From contig NZ_VLKC01000002.1 of NCBI RefSeq assembly GCF_007830295.1, positions 530,940 to 594,939 on the forward strand: a stretch of DNA of 64,000 nt, read 5' to 3'. Positions 1 through 7,455 of the stretch are shown here, piece by piece (position 1 is the first letter of the stretch; each line of letters begins with the position of its first letter). The notes beneath the pieces were generated by a model. It ran no database searches and was not told the origin of the DNA. It saw nothing but the letters and a program-made list of their open reading frames with translations. Both the position numbers and the translations under genes were made by a program. This DNA comes from Sporomusa sp. KB1. GTDB taxonomy: Bacteria; Bacillota; Negativicutes; Sporomusales; Sporomusaceae.

Positions 1-80
1 TACCAGCTGTGTTCACATATAAGTACAGCAGAGCATTCCTGCTCTGCTGCCCAGATGTTCTTCAATTAGCCAAGCGGCAA

Positions 81-290
81 TTATTCTTTGGTATTGCTGC
101 CAAAACGCTTGTTGAATCTTTCTACACGGCCGCCTGCTGCTATTTGACGCTGTTGACCGGTATAGAACGGGTGGCATTTGGAGCATACATCTACACGCAG
201 TTCTTTTTTAACCGAACCAGTAACAAATGTATTGCCACAGCCGCAGACAACTTTGGCTTCGTTGAATTGGGGATGAATCTTTTCTTGCAT
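81..290 (-). CDS. rpmE: 50S ribosomal protein L31 (zinc-binding form)
   Basis: A 69-residue L31 protein of the large ribosomal subunit. Four cysteines fit the zinc-binding C+ form: a CGCG segment near residues 16-19 and a [10 protein letters not shown] segment near residues 35-44. I chose the ATG at 290 over an in-frame GTG at 299 because AGGTG sits seven bases before the ATG and overlaps the GTG. Length and motifs match the family closely. It has its own promoter (341-369) and is the last gene seen at the left edge. Confidence 0.95.
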   Translation of the reverse strand: MQEKIHPQFNEAKVVCGCGNTFVTGSVKKELRVDVCSKCHPFYTGQQRQIAAGGRVERFNKRFGSNTKE

Positions 291-340
291 ATCTTGCACC
301 TCACTTTATCGAGCCATTTAAATTAAATTTATGCGTAGTA

Positions 341-369
341 ATTATAGCATATCAGACTACGCTACGCAA
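341..369 (-). promoter_or_regulatory. Sigma-70 promoter of rpmE
   Basis: Read on the minus strand, TTGCGT (364-369) and TATAAT (341-346) are separated by exactly 17 bases, with a TG one base before the -10 (extended -10). It lies about 50 bases upstream of the L31 start. Confidence 0.7.
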
Positions 370-453
370 GCTATCTCATGGCAACTTTGCTAATATCCTG
401 TCCCTTGTAAGCCCGGGATAGCCACCGCCATTTCATACCTTGCTGTTAAAACG

Positions 454-486
454 AAAAAATAGTGGCTGGCATTAAGCCTGAGCCAC
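454..486 (-). terminator. Rho-independent terminator of the omega-amidase-like gene
   Basis: On the minus strand, GTGGCT and AGCCAC pair around a short loop and are followed by TATTTTTT. It begins about 20 bases after the stop codon at 505. Confidence 0.7.
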
Positions 487-504
487 CAAGCTCTCATTTC
501 TTCC

Positions 505-1326
505 TCAGATCCTGTAAACTTCTGGCTTGCGGTGGCGCAGCAACGGCAATTCTTCCCGCACTCTGTTCAACGTTCTAAAATCAATCTTGCTGGTAATCAC
601 GGTTTCGGCTTCATTGGTAAGTGCCAGTACTCTGGCCCAGGGGTCAACAATAATGGAATGCCCATATGACTTATACTCGGTGGCAGCATTTAATGCTGGA
701 GCCGCTCCAATTACATATACCTGATTATCAACGGCTCTGGCGCGCATCAATAGCTCCCAATGGGCCGGACCTGTCACCGGGCCAAAGGCACCTGGATACA
801 CTAAGATTTTGGCTCCTTGCAGCACCATTGACCTGGCCAGTTCGGGAAAACGCACATCATAACAAATTGCCACTCCAATCTTTCCCAGTGATGTATCTAC
901 CAGCGTCATACTGCTGCCGGCTACTAACGTCTTAGATTCCTGGAATACAGTCCCCCCTTTAATGTCCACATCAAACAGATGTACTTTGCGATGGCGGCCA
1001 ATCAGGCTGCCCTGCTCATTAAAGATAAAGCAGGTATTATAAATATTACCTACTTCATCCCGTTCCGGAATTGAACCACCAACAAGAATTATTTTGTGCT
1101 TTTCAGCGCACTCGGCCAACATGGCAATTGTCGGCCCTTCCGGATAGATTTCAGCATATTGAGAAAACAGTTCTGACTGATAGGGACAATTAAACATCTC
1201 CGGCAATACCACCAAATGACTACCCCGATCAGCTGCCTCGGCAATCATGCTCCTTGCTTTACAAATATTCCCCTGTTTATCTGCCACAACACCTAATTGG
1301 CAAATTCCAACACTAAAAGCTAACAC
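505..1326 (-). CDS. Carbon-nitrogen hydrolase, omega-amidase (Nit2) type
   Basis: A 273-residue cytoplasmic amidohydrolase of the nitrilase superfamily. The catalytic triad is visible: Glu43 in LPEMFNCPY, Lys114 in HRKVHLFD and Cys155 in CYDVRFPE. These motifs and the length match omega-amidases, which hydrolyse alpha-ketoglutaramate or alpha-ketosuccinamate to the keto acid and ammonia; the exact substrate cannot be read from sequence. The start is the GTG at 1326, preceded at seven bases by GGAGGGG. A longer frame from an ATG at 1395 has no ribosome site and adds a tail absent from the family. It is monocistronic, divergent from the HD-GYP gene, and ends at a hairpin terminator. Confidence 0.85.
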   Translation of the reverse strand: MLAFSVGICQLGVVADKQGNICKARSMIAEAADRGSHLVVLPEMFNCPYQSELFSQYAEIYPEGPTIAMLAECAEKHKIILVGGSIPERDEVGNIYNTCFIFNEQGSLIGRHRKVHLFDVDIKGGTVFQESKTLVAGSSMTLVDTSLGKIGVAICYDVRFPELARSMVLQGAKILVYPGAFGPVTGPAHWELLMRARAVDNQVYVIGAAPALNAATEYKSYGHSIIVDPWARVLALTNEAETVITSKIDFRTLNRVREELPLLRHRKPEVYRI

Positions 1327-1447
1327 CTTTCGACCCCTCCAATGATATTCATGCCACTTATGGATTATCAATAAAAAACCTAAAGGATTTTCCATTACCT
1401 CCTGTCGAATAAATTCAGTAGACTAGCAGAAGGGGACATCTTAAATC

Positions 1448-2605
1448 ATGCAAAAAATTGCTATATCAGAGCTTCAACCTAACATGGTAGTTGCCCGTAA
1501 TATCTTCAGCACCGAAGGCGTCTTGCTCTTACGCACCGATACAGTGCTCAATGCTACGCAAATTGAACGCTTACAGCAGTTTGGCCTACCTAGTATCTAT
1601 ATAAAAAATCCCTTTACTGACACTATCCCCTATGGCGACCTTTTAGATACCATTCCTGAAGTTGTCCGCGAAGAAACACGGGTTCAGGCCGTCCAACTCG
1701 TGAATACCGCTTTTCAAAACCTTACTGTCATGCGGAATCTCGACACACAGCAGTTTAAGGCAATTTCTGATTTTATTCTTGATGACGTTATCAAAAATCG
1801 TGGGGCCATGATTCATCTCACAGATATCCGGGCCCGTGACGGCTATACCTTTGGGCATTCGGTCAATGTCTGCGTATTAGCTACCCTCACCGGCGTTCAG
1901 TTAGGCTATGACATGATTAATCTCAAAGAACTGGCATTAGGAGCCTTACTCCACGATGCAGGCAAAATGCTCATTCCACAAGAAATCCTCCTCAAACCTG
2001 CTCCGCTTACAAATGCCGAGCGTAAACTTATGGAACAACATTCCGGTCTTGGTTTTGATATTCTCCGTAAACACAGCGACATCCCCTTAGTCTCAGCCCA
2101 TATTGCCTTTCAGCACCATGAAAAATTTGACGGCACTGGCTATAACCGCGGCCTTGCGGGCACAAACATTCATGAGTATGCCCGCATAGTAGCCATTGCC
2201 GATGTGTATGATGCTCTTACCTCAGACAGACCTTACAAAGAAGCCTCCTTGCCGCACGAAGCCTATGAAATCATGATGTCACTGGCTAATACCCACTTTG
2301 ATCCAATTATTTTGCAGACTTTTCTAAATCAAATTGCCCTTTATCCGCTAGGCAGCATCGTCCAGCTTAATACAGGTGACATCGCGGTAGTAACCCGAGT
2401 AATTCCCGGACTACAAACCCGGCCAACTGTAAAAGTTGTCTTTGATGCAAGCGGTCACAAGCTGAAAAATGGCCCCGAAATTGATTTGGCCAGACACCTG
2501 ACAACTTTTATTACTAAAGTATTCACCCTCACAGAGGTTCTGCAACTGGGCACCAATTCAACCCAGCAAACAAACCTTCATCAGCCCTTTGAACCAAGCA
2601 GCTAG
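1448..2605 (+). CDS. HD-GYP domain protein, probable cyclic-di-GMP phosphodiesterase
   Basis: A 385-residue cytoplasmic protein. Residues 1-75 form a small N-terminal domain like those preceding many HD-GYP modules. The HD-GYP core covers about residues 100-310, with the metal-binding HD at 169-170 (LLHDAGK) and the signature HHEKFDGTGYNRGL at about 223-236. The canonical GYP triplet reads GYN here; the other ligand residues are present. The family degrades cyclic di-GMP and so controls motility and surface behaviour. There is no membrane segment or receiver domain. It stands alone, convergent with the anti-sigma-like gene at 2636. Confidence 0.85.
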   Translation: MQKIAISELQPNMVVARNIFSTEGVLLLRTDTVLNATQIERLQQFGLPSIYIKNPFTDTIPYGDLLDTIPEVVREETRVQAVQLVNTAFQNLTVMRNLDTQQFKAISDFILDDVIKNRGAMIHLTDIRARDGYTFGHSVNVCVLATLTGVQLGYDMINLKELALGALLHDAGKMLIPQEILLKPAPLTNAERKLMEQHSGLGFDILRKHSDIPLVSAHIAFQHHEKFDGTGYNRGLAGTNIHEYARIVAIADVYDALTSDRPYKEASLPHEAYEIMMSLANTHFDPIILQTFLNQIALYPLGSIVQLNTGDIAVVTRVIPGLQTRPTVKVVFDASGHKLKNGPEIDLARHLTTFITKVFTLTEVLQLGTNSTQQTNLHQPFEPSS

Positions 2606-2635
2606 CCTGAAACATAGGCAAGCTCCACTTCATGC

Positions 2636-3538
2636 TTATTTCGCAACACTTACTTTGGTTAATGTTTTGGCAAGGCTCAGTAGTTCTTCCTGGCTGGCTG
2701 CGCCTTCCAGCGTTACTTCATTATTATCAATAGTGACAGTTACTTTATTACGGCTTGGCAGCTTACTAGTAATGGCTTCCCTGGGGATGGCCATTTTTTC
2801 CTGTACCTGGGGCGGCACCGGCACTGTGCGGAGCGTATTGGTTGGCTTTGGAGCCTGGGTGATGATGATTTCATCAGGAGCACCCTGATGGTACACTTGT
2901 CTAATCGTTTTGCTGATTGCATCAATTGTGACAATATCAGCTTTACGGTCAGCCAAGGCCAGCATGGTATCGCTGACTGCTGGCACAGCAGGGGACGGCG
3001 CAGCCAAGGCTGCACCAGGCGCCTGGGTGATTTCAGACCTAGGTTGAGCTGGCTCAGTAATTTGAGAACCAGGAGTAGTCGAAGCCTGTATTTTGTCTTT
3101 GGCTGGCGGCACTGTCAGATTAGGCGGTGTTTCCACAATAGATGACGGTTGCGGTGTTTCAATGGCCGGCGCCGGTACCGCTTGCGGACTCTTAGCCAAT
3201 TGCTGTTCTTGCGCGGTTGGTGGCAAAATGTTTAACAGTGTAATTAATAACACCGCCGCTGCTGCCGTACCAGCAAAACCAGCTACGCCCCAGGCCAAGC
3301 GTTTTTTACGCTTGGCCCTGGCAATCGAAATGGCTGCTTGCTCCACAATATAGTTTCGTACTGCCGGAGGCGGTACAGCTGGCGGCGCGACTGCCGCTTT
3401 AATTAATTGGGCAGTACGCAAGAGTTCGGCGAGTTCTTCCTCGTGCATGTTTTCTAATGTCATCCCCTGATTTAGCTCATCCAAAGCGGCTGACAATGCT
3501 TCTGCTTGTCCTTTTTCCGTATTCGTGTTATCCTGCAC
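2636..3538 (-). CDS. Single-pass membrane protein, probable anti-sigma partner of the ECF factor
   Basis: About 300 residues with a cytoplasmic N-terminal part, one transmembrane helix at about residues 90-110 (rich in Ala, Val, Leu), then a long Pro/Ala/Thr-rich segment and a small folded C-terminal region. The GTG at 3538 is preferred: GGAGGGAAG precedes it closely and it overlaps the sigma-factor stop by 11 bases, a common coupling for sigma/anti-sigma pairs. An in-frame ATG farther upstream would bury the gene deeper in the sigma factor. The architecture and coupling suggest an anti-sigma factor, but I see no recognisable zinc (ZAS) motif, so this rests on context. Confidence 0.65.
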   Translation of the reverse strand: MQDNTNTEKGQAEALSAALDELNQGMTLENMHEEELAELLRTAQLIKAAVAPPAVPPPAVRNYIVEQAAISIARAKRKKRLAWGVAGFAGTAAAAVLLITLLNILPPTAQEQQLAKSPQAVPAPAIETPQPSSIVETPPNLTVPPAKDKIQASTTPGSQITEPAQPRSEITQAPGAALAAPSPAVPAVSDTMLALADRKADIVTIDAISKTIRQVYHQGAPDEIIITQAPKPTNTLRTVPVPPQVQEKMAIPREAITSKLPSRNKVTVTIDNNEVTLEGAASQEELLSLAKTLTKVSVAK

Positions 3539-4109
3539 CAGCTTCCCTCCCTCCTGTAATTCCATTTTCATCAAATAAATCCTTCAGTTTTTTGAGCGCC
3601 CGCTGCTGCAGCATTTTTATGGCAGCACTACTTTTCCCCATGATCCTCGCAACATCAGCTATTGCCACCCCTTGAAGAATTCTAAGTTCAATCACTCGTC
3701 GTTGCTCTTCAGGCAAAAGTTCCAGCAGCCTGCTCACTTCCCTGCGCTGTTCCGCACTCATAACGGCTTCGTCAGGACGAGTACTTGTGTCAATTATGGG
3801 CTCATTATATTGAGCAATATCAATCATATGAGGAGTCCGGCCACGCTTACGGTAATAATCAATAATAAGATTAAGCGTAATGCGTGACAGATAGGTTTTG
3901 AAGGTGGCGTTGGTTTCTTTATACCGCGGCAGCGCCGTCAGCGCCCGCAAAAAGGTGTCTTGCGCGATTTCCTGAGCGTCTTCTGGGCTGCCGGTCTTAG
4001 ATAACGCCAAGCGGTAAATAGGCGGCCAATAAGCAGTAACCAGTTCATCAAGGGCTGCCTTGTCACCCTCCTGCGCTTTGGCAATCAAACGAGTTTCATC
4101 CTGCGCCAT
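3528..4109 (-). CDS. RNA polymerase sigma factor, ECF (sigma-70 family)
   Basis: A 193-residue ECF sigma factor. Region 2 spans about residues 10-90, with SPEDAQEIAQDTFLRAL and the -10-binding part around TYLSRITLNLIIDYYRK. Region 4 spans about 125-175, with LPEEQRRVIELRILQGV followed by a helix-turn-helix ending QQRALKKLK. The start ATG at 4109 has GGTGA six bases upstream. It is first in a two-gene operon with the membrane protein at 2636, the usual layout for a membrane-gated ECF system. No cognate promoter motif could be fixed by eye. Confidence 0.9.
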   Translation of the reverse strand: MAQDETRLIAKAQEGDKAALDELVTAYWPPIYRLALSKTGSPEDAQEIAQDTFLRALTALPRYKETNATFKTYLSRITLNLIIDYYRKRGRTPHMIDIAQYNEPIIDTSTRPDEAVMSAEQRREVSRLLELLPEEQRRVIELRILQGVAIADVARIMGKSSAAIKMLQQRALKKLKDLFDENGITGGREAGAG

Positions 4110-4247
4110 CTTTTGTCACCACGCTTTACCTTCCCATATATTTAAACGCACTTCCACTCCATAAGTAACTGATACAACTTGGTCGAACTTTATGCACCCT
4201 ATATTGTTTTCCCAAGTAAAGCAAAAATACTCTTTGCCAGTAACAAC

Positions 4248-6779
4248 TTATCTTACTAAAAACTCTCCTAAGGTGAGCGGCAGTTGTCCTAGCTGCTCTC
4301 TTACCTCTTCCATACTGTCGGCAAAGCCACTGGCCGCTTCTGCATCGGTAAAGCGCACCTTTACATCCAGGTTATTCCCGTCATATAAGCGAAACGCCGC
4401 ATCTACCATGCCGATATTTTCGGTTTCCAGGCAAATTCTCAGCCATGTCTCGGTCACTTTCCGGCCGGGATTTTTTTTGTCTTCTTCCTCTTGATAATAA
4501 ACATGAATGTAGGCCGGATATACTGTTTGGCCGTCACCAAAGTATAATGGCACCGCTATCGTCAATACCCGCTGAGCATCCTGCCGTTCCGCTGTTACAC
4601 CACTTGGCTTAGACATAGTCTCGGCCAGTTCCCGCACGACTTTGATGGCCGCTTTAACCTCTTCCGGACTTTCTCCCTGCCAGAGGTTGGCCAGCTCCAC
4701 TATAGCCTGTTGGCTAAGACCAAATGACTGAGCACCCTGTGGGTGCTTAGGTGTAAGCAACTCTGCCGCCTGTTCCAAAATATTGGCAAACACGATAATC
4801 TTCTCTATTGGTGACTGCTGTGATTTTTTGAGAGCTGTCACCAATTCAGCTACTGCCGCTGATAATGTTTGCATCAGTTGCCCGGTTTGCGGGGATGAAG
4901 CCTGTGCTGTCAGCGTTGGCGGCGATGACTGAGAGATTGGGCTTGGTGTTTGTTGTGCCGGAAGCTTTTGATTCTGGGTTGTTTGGGCTGACGCTGGCAT
5001 CTGTGTTGTCTGTGCTGTTGGCGATGCTGGCTCTTCCTGTTGCAATAGGGTTAGAACTAGTTTCCTGATCTCCGGCGGCAGGCTTTGGGCCAGCTCGGGC
5101 TGGGTGGTAAAAGCCTTGAGTAATTGGGCCAATTCTTGTGACTTAACCAAATCACCTGCCGGCATGGCAGGTCTTGTAGGCAAATTCTGCAAGTTACTGG
5201 GAGAATTATCCTGACGCTGAGGCATTGGAGACTGCTTTGCCTCAGGCTCCTGACCTTCCTTGGCCTTCGGCAGGGTAATCTGCGCGGCTTGCTCTTGACT
5301 TGATTCTTCCTGTTGCAATAGAGTTAGAACTATTTTCCTGATCTCCGGCGGCAGGCTTTGGGCCAGCTCGGACTGAGTGGTAAAAGCCTTGAGTAATTGG
5401 GCCAATTCTTGTGGCTTAACCGAATCACCTGCTGACATGGCAGGTTTTGTGGGCAAATTCTGCGAGTTATTGAGGGAATTCTCCTGACGCTGAGGTATTG
5501 GAGACTGCTTTGCACTAGGTCCCTGACCTTCCTCGGCCTCCGGCAGGGTAGTCTGCACGACTTGCTCTTGACCTGATTCTTCCTGTTGCAAAATAGCTAG
5601 AACTATTTTCCTGATCTCCGGCGGCAGGCTTTCAGCCAGCTCGGGCTGAGTGGTTAAAGCCTTGAGTAATTGAGCCGTTTCTTGTGACTTAACCGAATCA
5701 CCCGCTAACGCAGCAGGTTTTGTCGGCAAATTCTGCGAGTTATTGGGGGAATTCTCCTGACGTTGAGGCATTTCAGGCTGCTTTCCCTCAGGCCCTTGGT
5801 TAGGAGCTTTGTTGGTTGGTGCTAACTCTGCCTTTTTTTCTGACAATTGGCTTACCAAACCGTCTGGTTGCTGAATAGCAGCCCGCATATCCTGTTGGTT
5901 ATTGCCTGGCACATTGGAGCGCGCAGCCAACTGCCGCAGCACTTTGGCCATTGCTTGCAAATCACCAGGATTTTTCCCCTGTAACGCAGCAGTGAGTTCT
6001 GTCTGCAGCTGCTGTTTACCTGTTGCTGCCGAGGATGAAGCCTCCCCCTGGCCTTCGATACTATCAGCCAGTATTGCCGTCTTTTCGGCTCTTGTCGTTG
6101 ATGATTTAAGCAGTGCAACTACACCTGCCGGCAGGCTAGTCTGCGTGGCTTGATCCTGACTTAGCAGCTGCTGAACAGGTCCCCTATTTTCCGGTGGCAA
6201 GCTCTTGACTGTCCGGTTGGCAATCGTCTGTGTAAGTTCATCCAGCTCATCAGTTAGCAGAATAATTGGATCACCTGTTGGCATGACCAGTTTTGTCGGC
6301 AAATTCTGCGAGTTATTGGATAGATTCCCCTGCCGTTGGACCATTTCAGACTGTTTTGCATCAGGCCCTTGTCCCTCCCCGTTCGTGAGGCCAGCTGCCT
6401 GTTCCATAATATCAGCCAGCATTGCCAGCTTTTCTGCTCCTGTCTTTGATGATTTAAGCAGTGCAACTAAGCCCTCCTGCAGGGTAGTCTGTGCTGCCTG
6501 ATTCTGGCTTACCAGTTGCTGAACAAGCTCCCTGATTTCCGGTGGTAAGCTTTTGATAAGCGCCGTTCTGTTGGCAACAGTCTGAGAAAGTTCACTTAGT
6601 TCGGTTGTAATAATGTTTTCTAAAGCCACCAATACCGCTTGCGGTGAATTGGCTGTCTTACCTGATGAATTCTGCTGTACCTGGGTGGTCTCGTCCGGTT
6701 GCCCAGCTTGCACAGCCTCAGGTTTAACTGTCGATGTAGTCTGGATAGAGCGGATATCATTAATGGTGTTACTTATCAT
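4248..6779 (-). CDS. Large repeat-containing protein with FliK-like C-terminal domain
   Basis: An 843-residue protein, Gln/Ser/Pro-rich and without signal peptide or membrane helices. Most of it is built from degenerate repeats. Three adjacent units of about 91 residues (273 bp; DNA about 5165-5990) share motifs such as NSQNLPTKPA, AQLLKAFTTQ and LPPEIRKIVLTLLQQEE, and earlier diverged units occupy residues 40-300. The last ~110 residues are non-repetitive and resemble the C-terminal domain of flagellar hook-length control protein FliK (ETWLRICLETENIG, then VKVRFTD, ending LPLTLGEFLVR). FliK-type proteins pair a variable ruler with such a domain. No flagellar genes are adjacent, so the role is inferred. 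A GAGGG ribosome site precedes the ATG. Confidence 0.6.
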   Translation of the reverse strand: MISNTINDIRSIQTTSTVKPEAVQAGQPDETTQVQQNSSGKTANSPQAVLVALENIITTELSELSQTVANRTALIKSLPPEIRELVQQLVSQNQAAQTTLQEGLVALLKSSKTGAEKLAMLADIMEQAAGLTNGEGQGPDAKQSEMVQRQGNLSNNSQNLPTKLVMPTGDPIILLTDELDELTQTIANRTVKSLPPENRGPVQQLLSQDQATQTSLPAGVVALLKSSTTRAEKTAILADSIEGQGEASSSAATGKQQLQTELTAALQGKNPGDLQAMAKVLRQLAARSNVPGNNQQDMRAAIQQPDGLVSQLSEKKAELAPTNKAPNQGPEGKQPEMPQRQENSPNNSQNLPTKPAALAGDSVKSQETAQLLKALTTQPELAESLPPEIRKIVLAILQQEESGQEQVVQTTLPEAEEGQGPSAKQSPIPQRQENSLNNSQNLPTKPAMSAGDSVKPQELAQLLKAFTTQSELAQSLPPEIRKIVLTLLQQEESSQEQAAQITLPKAKEGQEPEAKQSPMPQRQDNSPSNLQNLPTRPAMPAGDLVKSQELAQLLKAFTTQPELAQSLPPEIRKLVLTLLQQEEPASPTAQTTQMPASAQTTQNQKLPAQQTPSPISQSSPPTLTAQASSPQTGQLMQTLSAAVAELVTALKKSQQSPIEKIIVFANILEQAAELLTPKHPQGAQSFGLSQQAIVELANLWQGESPEEVKAAIKVVRELAETMSKPSGVTAERQDAQRVLTIAVPLYFGDGQTVYPAYIHVYYQEEEDKKNPGRKVTETWLRICLETENIGMVDAAFRLYDGNNLDVKVRFTDAEAASGFADSMEEVREQLGQLPLTLGEFLVR
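5165..5990 (-). repeat. 273-bp in-frame tandem repeats in the FliK-like gene
   Basis: Blocks beginning near 5165, 5438 and 5711 repeat at a 273-bp spacing with strong identity, for example the shared string caaattctgc. A more diverged related block lies near 6288. The period is a multiple of three, so gain or loss of a unit keeps the reading frame. Confidence 0.8.
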
Positions 6780-6950
6780 CGTCCCTCGCCTTTCTCATGC
6801 CTTTCCCTCCCCATATCAATCCAATTAAGAATCTAGCTTTATAACTACGATTATCTCTGTTATCGGGATTTTTATTTAATTTCTTAACATAACTCACAAT
6901 ATTTATGCCAATACATAAACTGTAATAAAAGCCATAAAGGAGGCTGCTAC

Positions 6951-7244
6951 ATGCCTACATTCCGCAAGCTACTGTCCGGGGGGCGCAGTTCAAGGCCTGC
7001 GCCAATATTCCAGGTTGTTCCCGGTCAGCCGCTGACAACTGGTTATTTTTTATTGCAGGTTGAGCCTGCAATCCGTCACGGAATAGCCGAACTGTTAGAA
7101 AGCAATCCGCGCCATGCCCTAACCGAACTGGCGTTAATCGCCTATTTGATGGGCATGGGATTTGACTATCCTACAGCACACGTAATTGTTGAAGCTTGGG
7201 AGAAGGACGATATTTTATTGGCACAAGGAATTTTGACAGAGTGA
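6951..7244 (+). CDS. Conserved-looking 97-residue protein of unknown function
   Basis: I do not recognise this protein. It has a perfect ribosome site (AAAGGAGG, seven bases before the ATG), which supports real expression. The N-terminus is basic and probably disordered; residues 45-95 look alpha-helical and mixed hydrophobic/acidic, containing YLMGMGFDYPTAHVIVEAW. There is no signal peptide or metal-binding motif. It is divergent from the FliK-like gene. Its TGA stop codon is also the first three bases of repeat R1 copy 1, so its last codons may have been shaped by that insertion. Confidence 0.65.
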   Translation: MPTFRKLLSGGRSSRPAPIFQVVPGQPLTTGYFLLQVEPAIRHGIAELLESNPRHALTELALIAYLMGMGFDYPTAHVIVEAWEKDDILLAQGILTE

Positions 7245-7349
7245 ACTTGTTCAGCAAAGCTGAACATTGATTCTTCAGGTGAAACTCTTCCCCACCTGAA
7301 GTAACGCCTCTTATATAGGCGAGAGTCTTAACTCATTGATTAAGATAAA
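7242..7349 (+). repeat. Dispersed hairpin repeat R1, copy 1
   Basis: It starts at the TGA stop of the preceding gene (TGAACTTG) and ends at AAGATAAA. Four successive stem-loops can be drawn: GTTCAGC/GCTGAAC, CTTCAGGTG/CACCTGAAG, CGCCT/AGGCG and GAGT/ACTC. This is the most diverged of the five copies, yet its stems remain paired through changes on both arms. Confidence 0.85.
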
Positions 7350-7455
7350 GAGAATTCTACTTTTGGTTAGGAAAGTAAAATTGCCACGCAACACACTCAA
7401 TGACTACTCTCAAGGACCTTCGTCATTGCATGTGCTAAGCGTGACAATTTTTTTA

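Noticed and set aside
5165..6600. Regular repeats that might suggest a CRISPR array
   Set aside because: The period is 273 bp, a multiple of three inside one open frame, and the units are coding; there are no short repeats with unique spacers.
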